A DNA stretch of 64,000 nucleotides from Lutjanus erythropterus (taxonomy: Eukaryota > Chordata > Actinopteri > Lutjaniformes > Lutjanidae): assembly GCA_020091685.1 (NCBI GenBank), contig CM034601.1, positions 7,152,429 through 7,216,428 on the forward strand, written 5' to 3'. This document shows, one piece after another, positions 1-10,884 of the stretch. Both the position numbers and the translations under genes were made by a program. Below the pieces are notes generated by a model. The model was not told the DNA's origin. It saw only the letters and a program-made list of their open reading frames with translations, and did not search any database. The number at the start of each line of letters is the position of its first letter. The first letter of the stretch is position 1.

Positions 1-80
1 TATCTATAATCAAGAAAAGGGGGAGATTCAGAAATTGAAGGCTGTTTTATCAGGCAGAGGAAGAGGAGAAAGTATTAGAA
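1..80 (+). CDS. Possible partial coding exon of an unidentified gene entering from the left edge
   Basis: Reading from base 2, one plus frame is open from the window edge to a possible donor GTGAGG at 81. The peptide begins IYNQEKGEIQKLKAVLSGRG and is rich in Lys, Glu and Gly. The frame stays open past 81 to a stop near 145, and the other two frames close early. One base is left over at the donor. Joined to the acceptor at 443 this would give the frame ending at 520, which makes a coherent short C-terminus. No family was recognised. The exon is cut by the window, and a chance open frame is quite possible. Confidence 0.25.
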
Positions 81-443
81 GTGAGGAAAAGTTAAAACAC
101 TCACTCACTTTTTGTGGAATGTTTGTGAATCTTTTCTGGTCCTGAGCGTGACACTGAATTGCAGAAAACATAAAATAATTCTCAATTTTTGAAAAGCAGC
201 CACAACAACTCCTGCCTTAATTGTCAATAATGTTCTTAGGACTTAAAAGTGCAGTAATTTCTGCTGCTAGGGTTCTCTTACATAAAAAACAACAACAAGA
301 CACAGTTTGCTGATGCTGTGAAGTAGCATGGGATCATGGGAGTTGTTTTCTTCACTGTTAAACAACCATCATTACTAAAGAAAGTCTACCTGACAGGTAC
401 TGTATTAAAGTTTTATTCACATTGTGTTTGGTCACATTTGCAG

Positions 444-520
444 ACCTTCTTCCTCACTCGGACGTTTCCCCAGATGCCATTGACAGTTTACCAAATGAAA
501 CACACCAGTACCTTGAATAA
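444..520 (+). CDS. Candidate terminal coding exon, unidentified gene (reading 1)
   Basis: An acceptor (ACATTTGCAG, ending 443) is followed by a frame that closes at TAA 518-520 and carries acidic, protein-like sequence ending ETHQYLE. Its first codon is completed by the base left over from the exon ending at 80. In a second frame the same acceptor stays open to a strong donor, AAT|GTAAGT at 570. That gives a 126-base phase 0-0 exon (444-569) that could splice to the acceptor at 637. A further acceptor (TTTCCCCAG, ending 473) is also possible. I cannot decide between the readings. Product not recognised. Confidence 0.3.
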
Positions 521-637
521 ATTACAGATTTCTTTGGGTTTGGACGTTATTGGAAACATTCAGGAGAATGTAAGTACGCAGCTCAACAGTACAGTGTGGA
601 CTGACTGAATTTCAGTGCTTGACTTTTTCTCCTTTAG

Positions 638-718
638 TTCAGATTTGGACAAAAACTACCAGCCTACATGGTGGAGTTAGATTACAGACAGAAAAGACAG
701 AAGATTTTGTCATTGTAG
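638..718 (+). CDS. Candidate alternative terminal coding exon (reading 2)
   Basis: A good acceptor (GACTTTTTCTCCTTTAG, ending 637) opens a 26-codon frame beginning FRFGQKLPAYMVELDYRQK and ending at TAG 716-718. It matches phase 0 with the donor at 570, so 444-569 plus 638-718 would make a consistent two-exon 3' end. The basic, aromatic-containing sequence looks coding, but it is short and no family was recognised. AATAAA motifs follow near 949 and 1085; the second lies in the end of a dispersed repeat. Confidence 0.3.
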   Translation, partial: FRFGQKLPAYMVELDYRQKRQKILSL

Positions 719-889
719 CCAGAGGGGTTCAGCATGAATGGTTGGTGGCATTAGTCATGCAGGTATTTGTACAACAAAGAACTTGATAGTCAAAGTCCTG
801 ACGTCACGTCCAGGCCAGGTGTTGCTTCAGTAGCTTCTGTAATTCAATGCAATCTCTAATCAAAGATAATAAGTACACCACAGCACCTG

Positions 890-1101
890 CTATTAGAATA
901 TTACATCATTTTAAAAGACTGATTTAGCAGTTAGCATTCATAACACTTAATAAATGGTTTATTACACAATGTCATTATTTGTAAGCATCTATAAGCATCT
1001 AATTTATTTGTCAACAACATGAGAGCACATAACTTGCATAAGTGCATTAAGTGTTTATGCTTATAAATGCTAGATGGGAATTAAAATAAAGTGTTACCAA
1101 C
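890..1101. repeat. Dispersed repeat with a GGTAACACTTTATTTTA-type end
   Basis: The block ends near 1099 in AAAATAAAGTGTTACC, the inverse of the GGTAACACTTTATTTT end carried by many short teleost transposon-derived repeats. The interior is AT-rich, with repeated TTAATAAATG and ATAAGCATCTATAAGCATCT motifs. The left boundary is not clear. Confidence 0.5.
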
Positions 1102-1439
1102 TTGTCTACACACAAAAAAAACCTACACCTCCTTCTAAAATGCATACATCATTGTTGCAGTTTTGACATATGCCTGCTTGAAAACTCTGATGTCTAAAGA
1201 ATTTCTACACTGATCTTGGACTTGGTGTGCATTTCTCTTTGTAGCAGATATTCCTCAGCTGAAAAAAGAAATATTTACTTGTCAAGACAGATGGGGATGA
1301 AATGCACAAAAAGCTGTGGAGCAAAGAGCTTCTTAAAAAATTGCTTTCTCAAACATCAGTACGATTTTGAATTGGGTTTCTGTTTCTGTTGCTGTAAAGA
1401 AGCGTGTTAACCTCACACACGCTCATTTTACTGTATGTC

Positions 1440-1692
1440 TGTATGTGTTCTGGTTGGCAGCGGTGTTTTCTTGCAAGCGGGCGATCTGTGTGACGTTTGG
1501 CAGTGACATCTGAGAGGCTCGAGGGACACGAGACACAACAGCCTCAGCTCCCTCCCGCCATCTCTGCCTCCTCTGGAGGAGCCTGAAGACGAGTGCGAGG
1601 CCAAGTGGCAGCACTTCAGAAATCAAGATGGTGGCCTGCTCCTCCTATCCTGCCGAATCGGAATGCCAGAACTGCTATCAGGAGAAAAAAAA
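1440..1692 (+). other. GC-rich exon-like island
   Basis: This is a GC-rich block in AT-rich surroundings. After an in-frame TGA at about 1506, one plus frame is open for more than 80 codons. It contains a Ser/Leu/Pro-rich then acidic run (SLSSLPPSLPPLEEPEDECE). The minus strand also has an open frame at 1423-1626. No acceptor compatible with the plus frame was found, because the CAG before it is followed directly by the in-frame TGA. It could be a non-coding exon, a conserved element or a decayed exon. Confidence 0.25.
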
Positions 1693-1914
1693 AGATTCTC
1701 TTCATCCTCCCCCATGATCAACACATGCTCCTTCATTTTTACTCATAAACACACAGACAGGCATTAATTTTTTCAAGCTGTGACGATCCCCTGGCCCATT
1801 ACTCATTGTGTTTTTATTTATTTTCTCATGCAGCAGGTACCTGAGGTGTGGAGTTATTACATAGTTGGAAACACTGGTGCATTCAAACTATCAGAGGTAT
1901 CAAAAGTAAAAGTA

Positions 1915-2010
1915 CTAATTAGGGCTGAACAATTTCAAAACAAATTGCAATTATTTTGACTGATATACAGTGATTATGGTGTGATTTTTGCAGCGAAAAA
2001 ACATTTTATT
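1915..2010. repeat. Fragment of an 'AGGGCTG(A/C)ACAATT' dispersed repeat
   Basis: TTAGGGCTGAACAATTTC followed by alternating CAAATTGCAATTATTTTGACTG matches the start of a repeat type common in spiny-rayed fish. Related starts occur in this window near 46353 and 48786. Only a fragment is present. Confidence 0.5.
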
Positions 2011-3020
2011 ATTTTGCTTTTAGTCTGCATCTCCCTTGTTATTGTCAGGACTTTGAAGCTGCGCTGTGACAAATTAGGAGCTTATCTAGGAAGAAAAAAA
2101 TCTTAGATCCTCTGACATGCAAAGGAAGGCCACCATCTGTTTTCCACCAGCGTTTTCCTGTGGCAGTTGCATCAGTGCAAATCAAACAAGCACAAGTTGA
2201 AATCTCTTTTTTAAAACTATTTATGCAGCCCCTTACAGTAGTTACTTCACAAAAGTACAGAAACAGAGGTATCAAACAACTACAGCTGCATATTCCTCCC
2301 ACCCCATAATCCCACAGTGATGCGTTTGGTTAAGAAATATGACAGAAAGGTGGAGAAGGAGGAAGAAAAAATTAAGGAAAAAAGAATAATTAAGTTTAGA
2401 AAGAAATAATGAATTAAAATGAAAACTGAATAGAAATAATACAATCAGGCAATGTCCCAGTATTTAAATCCAATCTTAATTTTCTGAATCCTCTTCCATC
2501 TCACATCAAAAATTTTAGTCACACTCCTGATCCTACAAATTTATTTTCTCAAATTTATAGACTTTAATTGTGTCCTTTCATTTGCTCAGTTGTGGTGCCT
2601 CTCAAACAGTTTTTTTATTTGCTTAAGTGCCAATTCTGAAAAGGTAGTTGATCAACTAGTTGGGAAAAGTTCTACCAAGTAACAGCTGCTCAGGCCCTAA
2701 ATGGAGTGTACAGAGTGTAGCTTTGCTTAGCTTTGCTTTGCTCAGCCCAGCATTGCTGCAAAACTGAACAGGAGAAGAACTTCAGTTTCAGGTGTTCAGG
2801 TCTCTAAGCATCAAAGACATGCAAAGCAGGCAACTTAAAAAAAAAAAATCTAACTGTCCCTGGTTTGTGCTGGTCTGAGGAAACGACCGCCCGCTAGAAG
2901 TTTTTCCTGACTGATGTGTGTTTTCTGCCTTTTGATCAGTGATTATCTGGAATAAATAATTCAAAGTACTAAAAAGTTAATAAAGACTCAAGAAAATCTT
3001 TCCAATTTGGACTTCTGAGA
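2011..3020. other. AT-rich DNA, no gene seen
   Basis: No coding frame, repeat boundary or RNA gene can be supported here. There are purine-rich and A-rich runs near 2340-2420 and an A9 tract near 2839. Confidence 0.6.
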
Positions 3021-3179
3021 CGAGGGAAGAGATTTGATAGACATGAAGGACAGACTTGTGGTGTGGATGGAGAGGGGACGGGTTGCAGCTGGGGAATTAC
3101 CGCCAGGAAAAAAAAAATACAAGAAAACGGACAGAGGTGGAGTGGAAGACAGGCAAGAGAGGAAGGGAAGGGTTGTAAG

Positions 3180-3690
3180 AGGAGGAGGAGAGGTGTGGCA
3201 GAACGGGCCGAGGGGAACCCGCCCCCCTAATTGGTACTTAAACACCCGCGCCGAGCAGAACTGTTGCTATCATAAGAAATTGCTGAATTAACTGAGTGAG
3301 AGAGATCGGCAGAGAGAGACTGTGGGACGGCAGAGAGAGGGAGAGGGTTCTGAATCTTTTAAGAGGATAACTTACTTGGGCAAAACAGCTGTTTATGCAT
3401 TATTTGTGCGGCGAGCCATTTACCACCGTTTAGGATGAAAACCTTGGTTCCCGGGCTGCAGGAGTTGCCCGCGGGGACACCGAGGGTTTTGGGAGGGACC
3501 CGGCGGCCCATCAGTCACTGATAAGAAAGGATGAAAAATTAATTTGCTGGTAGTTTCGTTTTAAAGACTCAGATATTGGCCTGTCAGTCTGTGAGCTTTC
3601 GTTTAAGTGACAAACAGGCGTGTGGGGATTCAGGCGAGAGGAGGAGGAAACAGGAGGACGAGGTGGGCAAGGATGGAAACTTTGTGGCTG
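3180..3690. promoter_or_regulatory. Candidate conserved non-coding or CpG element
   Basis: A GC-rich island (GCCCCCCTAATTGG, CACCCGCGCCGAG, TGCCCGCGGGGACACC) alternates with AT-rich homeodomain-like TAAT cores such as AAAAATTAATTTGC. No frame is convincing on either strand. The mixture resembles vertebrate developmental enhancers or a CpG-rich promoter. This is judged by composition only. Confidence 0.3.
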
Positions 3691-3721
3691 CGCTCTAATT
3701 ATCAACAAATCCAAGAGACTT

Positions 3722-3800
3722 TTTGGTCGCACTTCATTTTACAGAACACTAATAAGATGTGACAAGCTGTACTTTGAATCAAATTAGACAAAAAGTAACT
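3722..3800 (+). repeat. Short dispersed repeat, related to 25978-26050
   Basis: The segment TTTTACAGAACACTAATAAG, then GACAAGCTGTA and AAATTAGACAAAAA, recurs with substitutions near 25990-26046. The shared edge resembles the GGTCACACTTTATTT end of teleost non-autonomous transposons. Confidence 0.55.
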
Positions 3801-3827
3801 ATAATATGTAATATAATATGCAGTGGC

Positions 3828-3992
3828 AGGCGGTAACAAAGTACATTTACTTGAGAATTTGGGTTTTTTTTTGTGGAAACTTATGACTTTCACTCCACTA
3901 CATTTCAAAGACAAATGTACTTTTGACTCCACTGCATTTCTAAGAAGGTTGTTGTTACTCGTTAGTTTTAGGTCAAGCATAGCTTTGAAATC
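3828..3992 (+). repeat. 'Tacaaagtacatttacttgag' teleost dispersed repeat
   Basis: GTAACAAAGTACATTTACTT, then TTTCACTCCACTACATTT, CAAATGTACTTTTGACTCC and TTGTTGTTACTCGTTAG occur in the order typical of a very common teleost interspersed repeat. The open frames here come from the repeat and are not genes. Confidence 0.7.
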
Positions 3993-4189
3993 AGCGGTTG
4001 CTGTTTTTCTTCTTTTCTAAAATGCAATTGGCCACACGCTGTGTTCCTGTGCAGCGAAGTGGTTCAACAGAATGGCGAGTTTTTGAAAGCAGAGATGTCG
4101 TTTGTTCGTGATAACAGAGCGTACAGTAAACCTTGCAACTGTGTGGAGAGAAAAAAAGCCTCTTAATTAGACCCTTAGTAGACTTCATT

Positions 4190-4980
4190 AAAGGGCAATT
4201 AGGGACACATTACAACAGACCTGTACTGTAAACAAAAGTGAAATCATATATGCAAGCAGCACAGCATCATTCACTATATGACTTGCAGCAATTGAAGCCT
4301 GTAGTGAACACCACACACATCATACAGACAGCAGAAATACTGAAGATATAACAGCCAGATGTGAATGTAATAAAAAAAAACAAAAAAAAAACAGCTGTTT
4401 TTCTTTCTTGAGTGCTGACCAAAGACAATGGGTTCAGGTGTTATGATGTGCTGTCAGTGTTTGATGCACTTAAGTTGGGCAAAGTCTTCTTCACATTATT
4501 TGTTAATAGAGATTTTAATTTGTGTCGATGGCTTTTACCTTTATCTGTTCAGCTGTAGTAGCTCTTACTTCACAAGCTAACTAGAAGAGGTCACTCTGAA
4601 AAGAATATTCAGAAATAACCTCTTTGTAATCACCAACATTTCGATTAGTAACTGTAATTTAATTATATTTCTTTTCTCAATAATTTTAACAGAATACAAA
4701 ATTTATTTTGTAATTTAATTACATGTAAACAGTTATAAGTGGACATTTGTATCAAGCCTGAATAGTTTCCTTCAAGGCGTTCTTTAGATAATGTCTAATG
4801 TGTTCACCAGAATGGGATGACCTGAAAATATAATGCCTGTGGCCATGGCTGTCACTGGCGTAGAGCCTTAAAAAGTTTTTCAAGGGTTTTCAAAACTTGT
4901 ACATTGAATGTGCACACAAAAAAGGCTGATTGGGCCAGTAGTATTTGAGATTTGCTGCAGATAAGGTTTAAGTCTGTTAG
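4190..4980. other. AT-rich DNA, no gene seen
   Basis: No supportable coding or RNA feature. There are A-runs near 4372-4390 and TAATTTAATTA-type AT-rich sequence near 4650-4730. Confidence 0.6.
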
Positions 4981-4985
4981 AAATG

Positions 4986-5026
4986 CACACGCGCACGCAC
5001 ACGCACACACAGACACACACACACAA
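4986..5026. repeat. Imperfect (CA)n/(CG) microsatellite
   Basis: CACACGCGCACGCACACGCA followed by CAGACACACACACACA. The short cysteine/valine-rich minus-strand frames across it are microsatellite translations. Confidence 0.9.
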
Positions 5027-5111
5027 ATATGCAAGTGGTTGCATGATCTCCTCCAGACTCATGCCTTGCAGAGGTAAGTCAGTCAGTTAATCTCCTGATT
5101 AACTTCTCCTC

Positions 5112-5352
5112 CTGATTAGACACACACACCCCTGTCAACATCAGTGGAGCTGAGTTGGAGCAGGTGAACAGTTTTAGCTTCCTGGAAATTAGTCTTGCCC
5201 AGCCAAACATCTCTCCACAGCGGTCAGTGCAGAAGAAAGGTCTGGCTCCACACATGCACGTGTATTTCTTTAAACTAATCTCGGGCAGAGCTAAGCCAGA
5301 CAATAGTATTGAGGGAAAACCTGTTTTGGTGGATTATTTGTATGTCGGGAGC
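5112..5352 (+). mobile_element. Possible decayed LINE reverse-transcriptase fragment
   Basis: The plus frame reads like the segment after the catalytic part of a non-LTR retrotransposon reverse transcriptase. There is a VNI.G...EQVNSF.FL motif near 5132-5190, followed by a short divergent stretch and then QRSVQKKGLA. In intact elements the corresponding motif is V.ING..VE.VSSFKFLG. The frame ends at 5355. The match is by eye and weak. Confidence 0.35.
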
Positions 5353-5359
5353 TGAACTC

Positions 5360-6700
5360 TGGCATTGAAATGGCTAAATCACCTCAACAGAAAAGCTGCT
5401 AGCTTGTTTATGTTCATACCATTAGTGTTCCAGGTACTAATTTGTCACTTTCAGCTTGTTGGGGATCACAGAGAACCTGTGGCAGACATCACACACCTCC
5501 AAAGAAAGCTTAGAAATGGCTATATTTCTTAAGGACAATTAAGATGTCAAAATGACAGTTCAACAAACTTTAATATTCCCTTCTCCTGGTTTAGAAATAC
5601 ATGAAATCATCAGCTGATGCACTTCATAGAAACCTGGATACATTTGCATGTAAACACCAACGTTGAGACACCACATTTTGATCTCACTGTGTGCAGTGTG
5701 TAAGCGTGTTCTCCATTTAGTCATTAGATGAAAAAGCCAAATCCAGCAGAGCGATAAATGCAGCAGTGTCCAGGCAGCAAGAAGTCAAACTGAGTTCATC
5801 CTGATCTGCAGAGGTAACTCAGCCAGGACAGAAATACTGGATGCCTGCACTGATGCAGACGAACAGAAATGTGGGTAATGGTAGAATCATGTCTACAGAA
5901 AGAGCCAAAAAGCCTGGTTACTGTATTTTCCATCCATCATAATCTGAAATATGATGAAAAGCGTGATCGGACTCAAAGGAACACTGGTTTGCATGAAAAC
6001 ACACTTAGCGGATGTTTTCTGAGAGCTAAGATAACAGCTCCTTCAGCGGAGAGCAGCATATAATGGATGTAAACAGAAGGAATTTCAGACCAGAACCTGT
6101 TGCCGTCCTTAAGTCTTTGAAAGAATAACAAGTCGGGCAAAAAGGATGAGTGGAGGTGTGTATGGAGGAATGAATTGATGGATGGATGATGGCCTCCTTA
6201 AACTCTGTCCAGAAGGACGATTTGACATCATCACTGTTTCACTTTGATCACTTCAAAGAAAGCCTTGAAGTCGACGCTCGCTGGAGAATCCCACGACAAG
6301 CGCTATCACGGTAAAACAGCCGCAATCACACATCTTCAAATACTGTCGGCTGTCGTGAAAACAGCAAGACCGCAGAGTTAAGTGGTGAACGCAAGAAAAA
6401 CTTCAGGGTTTCAGAGTTTGGGGAGGCTGGGGAGCTCGCACATCTCCAAGGCTGTCTGCTGTTTGGTCTGTGCTGGCGTTTGAAACTGTGTGTTGGTGTT
6501 CACATTATTCATCATACATCATCATTCATCATTCACAGCCCACGACCCTGAAACGCTCCTATTATCTCGATTTACAGCCTGAAAATAAATCAGAATGTAG
6601 TTATTTTCAGTCTTTTTGCAGTTGGGTGTTTTTCGTTAACTGGGTTTTAATGTGTGTGTAGATCATTAGGACCAAATTGGTGAAATTAGATGCACGGAAG
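5360..6700. other. No gene seen
   Basis: Mixed AT-rich sequence without a supportable feature. A GGATGGATGATGG run lies near 6178. A modestly GC-rich stretch at 6235-6440 shows no open frame of note and could be conserved non-coding DNA. Confidence 0.5.
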
Positions 6701-6706
6701 AATCCT

Positions 6707-7534
6707 TAGAGGTGCAGTTCACCCCCAAAATCAAAAATATATATTTTTTCTCTCTCTCTGGTATTTATCTGCTGAGATTGTTTTGGTGTGAGTTACAAAG
6801 TTTTGGAGATCTATGCCTTTTCTGGCATTTAATGCAACTTTATCGCACTCGCCTTATGGTGCTCAAATCATGACCTGGTTACTTAAGATAATCCACAGAC
6901 CTTGTTGTGAGCAGTTTCATGTAGGAACTTTTTTCCTATTTGCACCTACCAGTTGTATCACTGCGCAGAAGGAAGCATGTATCTACTCATGAACAAGAGA
7001 CTACAGCAAGCAAAGACTACAGCATTCATTAGGTAACTTAATTATTTATATTTACTTTGGGGAAATTGGTACCTGTGACAGCAGATAATTCAAAAATGGG
7101 CCACTTGAGCTACATATTTGGATGAAATTGGATCATATTTTACAGATACAGTGGTTTCTGGTTTTCCCTCTTTTGTCCTCCAGGGCCAGAGTTTCTGCTA
7201 ACATAGCCGCTTAAATTTGCAGGCAGCAGAACCAGGCTTTTTCTGACTTGTTGCCAAAGTACATAACCGAAAACCGCCGTTAGACACACAGCCAAGTTAG
7301 CTCAGCGGTTCTAAAATAGTTTGCCAGGGGGTCCATGAAAAGTTTTCAGTCATCCATTTCATTTTAATCTTCCTCCTGTCAGTCTAGTTAAGTTGATGTT
7401 TGGGGGAGAAGGCAGACATCTCTACAGCCAATGTCTCCCAAAATCTTCAACTCACACCAAAACTACTGAGATGAATAACTAGCACTAAGAGGGAAAAATG
7501 TATTTTTGAATTTTGGGGTGAGCTGTCCCTTTAA
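6707..7534. mobile_element. Teleost TIR repeat with 'CAGTTCACCCCAAAATC' ends
   Basis: The left end reads GTGCAGTTCACCCCCAAAAT. The right end, TTTTGGGGTGAGCTGTCCCT, is its inverse (about 17 of 20). Inside is CCACAGACCTTGTTGTGAGC, then GCAGTTTCATGTAGGAAC and ATCACTGCGCAGAAGGAAG, the order typical of a common percomorph interspersed repeat. A partial copy in the opposite orientation sits at 14160-14536. It has no coding capacity and is probably a non-autonomous DNA transposon. Confidence 0.8.
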
Positions 7535-7863
7535 AAGTGATGACATTTTGTTGCTCTCAGGTAAGAGTGATTAAAACTAGGACTAGAATTAGGATAAGGG
7601 TCGAGTTAAGAGATTTTGGTAACACCTGCGGTCTGCGCAGGTGTGTGGTTTTCCTGCCTCTGTCACCTGCCCTCTCCTCTCGTCCTCTCTCCTCCCCTGT
7701 CATCCCTCCTGTTGCTGTGGCGACTGCCTCGGGGCGACAGACACTTCCATGTCATGCTGGGCGGCTCTGATGCTGATCGGTCCTGATGGAGAGAGCTTTG
7801 TCCCTGTTTGTTCACCTAAAGCACCGACATGTCACAGCACCACCTGGGAAGTCTCTCGTACAG

Positions 7864-7865
<2 letters not shown>

Positions 7866-7909
<44 letters not shown>
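7866..7909. repeat. (CA)22 microsatellite
   Basis: Uninterrupted CA dinucleotide run of about 44 bases. Confidence 0.97.
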
Positions 7910-7911
<2 letters not shown>

Positions 7912-8242
7912 ACATCTTCATTCTGAATACTTCACTACTTTTGATCATCTTTTGAGGTTTTGGCAGCGCTTGTTTTTACACATGTTCCCTGTGTGCGCAG
8001 CATTCTGGCATCAATAAATCATTTCAATTCTGGAGTGTCAAATGTGGGGCTCTGATTGATGATTGACAGCCTTAAATTTGTGGCATTTGTGTGTCAGTGC
8101 AAAGATAGCTGGCACTACTTTGGATTGATTGATCATTTGTAAAAATCATTGCATTTGTCAGTGTTTGGGAATAGTGAGCTTCATGTAATCAAACTAGGAG
8201 TTTAGTTGCATTGCAGTTAAACTACAAACAGTTTTGATTCAT

Positions 8243-8903
8243 AGAAGGAAAGGCCATGGTTCTCAGCCGAAAACCAGTGGATTTTCTTCTCAGAGTAGGA
8301 AATGAGTTCTTACCTTAAGTGACGGAAGTATCTCGGGGTCTTGTTCTTGAGTGAGGGGACAATGGAGCGTGAGATGGGTCAGAGAATCTGAGCGGCGACG
8401 GCGGTATTGTGCTCGCTTTACTGCACCGCTGTGACGAAATCATAGCTGAGCCAGAGGGCAAAGCTCTCGATCTACAAGGAAGTCTTCATTCCTGCTCTCA
8501 TCTTTGGTCCAGAAGATGAGAGCAGGAACTGAAAGAACGGAATTGTGGACACAAGCAAAGCAAAATGGGTTTTCTCAGGAGGGTGGCTAGCTGGCATCTC
8601 CCTTCAGGATAGGGTGAGAAACTCAGTCACGCGCGAGGGACTCGGAGTAGAGCTGCTGTATCTTTGCATAGGATGGAGCCAGTTGAGGTGGTTCAGGCAT
8701 CTTGAAAGGATGCCACCTGGTCGCCTCCCTTGAGAGGTGTTCCAGGCATGTCCGGCTGGGAGGAGGCCACGAGGCAAGGATCATATCTCCACCCTGTCCT
8801 GGGAACACCTCAGGATCCCCTGAGGAAAGGGAAGTCTGGGGTCCCCTGCTGGAACTGTTACCTCTGCAACCCAACATTGGATAAGATGGATGGATGGATG
8901 TAA
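8243..8903 (+). mobile_element. 5'-truncated, decayed LINE (non-LTR retrotransposon) 3' end
   Basis: The segment matches the C-terminal end of a fish LINE ORF2 protein. The motifs in order are a KAMVLSRK-like start, YLGVLF..EG.ME, AKLSIYK..FIP, FLRRVA, LQDRVRNSV, SQLRWF.HLERMPPGRLP, and FQA...GRRP. Indels break the frame, for example just after GRLP and within the following segment. It finishes in GGATAAGATGGATGGATGGA, the usual simple-repeat tail. Open frames here (8545-8733, 8623-8877 minus, 8702-8884) are pieces or shadows of it. The clade is uncertain (CR1/L2/Rex-like). No full ORF2 is present. Confidence 0.85.
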
Positions 8904-9925
8904 AGGAATGAGTTTTATTTATTTATTTAACTTTTCTACTGACTGATGGATTTCTTTGGTTTATGTATGACCTGTGAACAAGTGGACACTTTTTCAAAAC
9001 AAACTCGACTCTGTGGCTTTTTTGATGGCATGTGATTTTTTGGCTTTGTGCTTCATTATAATGTTGTCTCACATGCAAATTGTCAACATTTTACAAAGTG
9101 GTCTCCACTACTTTGCTTTGCTGTATTTCAACGTCTTCCAGTGTGAAGTAATTGGTCAGCTAGCTTGCAAAGAGTAGAAGCATCATCAAATTAACAACAG
9201 AAAACTTGTGGGATCCGTCAGAGTTGTTTAATGCCAACAAAATAATAGTTTATCCTGGTCAAAATGATGATCTATGTTGAAAAACAAAGACCCAAATGCA
9301 AGTCAAAAAGGATAACCTTGATTAATTTTAACCAAAACAAATCAATAACTATTGTGTTAGTATTAAACAGTCACAACTCAGATGATGAGTTCAATAGTGT
9401 AGCACGCCTTGATGAATGGCAAAGGTAGCTCTTGTTCTCATATCGTAAAACAACAAAATAATTGTTGCTTTATATTTTTCACATTTTAACAATACAGTAG
9501 GTTGAAAATAATGCTGCTCAAAAATCCAAGGAATGTGTTTTGGTTGTAGAAAACCCTCATGTAAATTAAAGAAGAAAATACACTGAGACACAGAAGCTGG
9601 AGGAAACTATTCTGGAATGACTTTAATTCAAAGCTGGGTGTCCCAAATGCTGACGAATAAATGTAAAACACTGTCAAATGTCACAGTTTATAACATTCAC
9701 TACCAAACTATCCCACAATTATTCTTAAAGACCTATGATAAATAAGATTTCATATAGTTTTTATACATATATATTATACAGTACATGCAGCGGAGGTGGT
9801 CCATTATTTCTCACCTCCATCATCCATTTGTGGCTATTGTCACAACCAGCATCTAACTACTCCGCAACATTTGTAGAACTTTAATGCTGCTATCCAAAAA
9901 GGTACCTTCATCAGTTACTGAGGGC
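8904..9925. other. AT-rich DNA, no gene seen
   Basis: Several short frames of 60-67 codons on both strands lack splice context and read as AT-rich noise. An alternating TATA tract lies near 9760-9780. Confidence 0.55.
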
Positions 9926-9930
9926 CACTG

Positions 9931-10300
9931 TCAAATGTTGTCAATCAAATTATTCATGCTGTCAAGGTCAGCAGGCAACGGCAGGCGCAGTATTTTGAAG
10001 GGAACCCCAGACCCACGAAAGATCTTCGCGGGAGCAAACATTTTAACCTCTTGCAAATTTTTGGTTCCCTTATAGATACGACCAGCAGACTCTGAGTGTG
10101 CAACCGCAGCAATGGCAGCAAGAGGGCAGAACACACAATTTGTCTATGACTTTCCTGCCATGATTACTATGTCCAATCGTGGGCATCGCCTGACAATAAA
10201 CGGACATATCAGTCGTAATAAGCTGCCTGCACTTGCGGCCAACGCGCATGTTTTTCTGATGAGGACAGGCTAATGAAAATGTTGCATTGACGGCAACCAC
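9931..10300 (-). pseudogene. Possible decayed coding sequence, unidentified
   Basis: Two minus frames meet near 10125. The upstream one (10300 to about 10125) has HQKNMRVGRK, TTDMSVYCQAMPTIGHSNHG and KVIDKLCVLP. The downstream one (about 10134 to 9931) has AHSESAGRIYKGTKNLQEVK and RLPLPADLDSMNNLIDN. Composition is richer than the flanks, and one frameshift would join them. No domain was recognised. It could be a transposon gene remnant or chance. Confidence 0.25.
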
Positions 10301-10400
10301 GAAACATATGTTGTTAAGTAAACTAAGTGTTAAAATAAGTATCCCCCCTCCACATTGCCTATGGTGTGTGCATAGACATACATGAGCACATGCATGACCT

Positions 10401-10401
<1 letters not shown>

Positions 10402-10477
<76 letters not shown>
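10402..10477. repeat. (GATA)19 microsatellite
   Basis: Uninterrupted tetranucleotide GATA run of about 76 bases. On the minus strand it gives the Leu-Ser-Ile-Tyr repeat seen in a spurious frame. Confidence 0.97.
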
Positions 10478-10529
10478 CAAGTCCTCTCACACACACACTT
10501 TGACTCTCTCTGTTCCCACATAATGAGAG

Positions 10530-10880
10530 TGGGGTCCTAATGGAGGAGGGGTGGACTTCGCCTGGCATATCATCATTCAGGCCGGGCGCGCAGGGCGAGT
10601 CGTGATTAGCTGGCAATTTATTCTGGCGGGCGCGATTGAGAGGAAGGGGCCCTGAAATGGTAATGTGTTTAAATGTCAGAGGAAAGGTACGGTTCTCATC
10701 AACCTTTGGTCACCCGTCCGCTTTGAATATTCTTATTGCCGTCATGTATTAGTAATGAGAGTTGAAAAGTAAGTAAAATTTAACCTTCGCTGTACCTGAG
10801 GAAACTATGAATATTAACGAGGCCTATTATGTGTACCTGATCTGAAAGAATTTTAACCCCGCGCCTGGCTGGCTCGCTCT
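10530..10880. promoter_or_regulatory. Candidate conserved non-coding element A
   Basis: GC-rich words (CAGGCCGGGCGCGCAGG, GGCGGGCGCGATTGAG) alternate with AT-rich cores (GTGATTAGCTGG, TTGAATATTC, GTATTAGTAATGAG, ATGAATATTAACGAGG). There is no plausible coding frame. The word pattern resembles vertebrate developmental enhancers. Inference only. Confidence 0.35.
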
Positions 10881-10884
10881 CCCT

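Noticed and set aside
10402..10477. GATA array as a GATA-factor binding cluster
   Set aside because: It is a plain tetranucleotide microsatellite, and nothing nearby suggests regulatory use.
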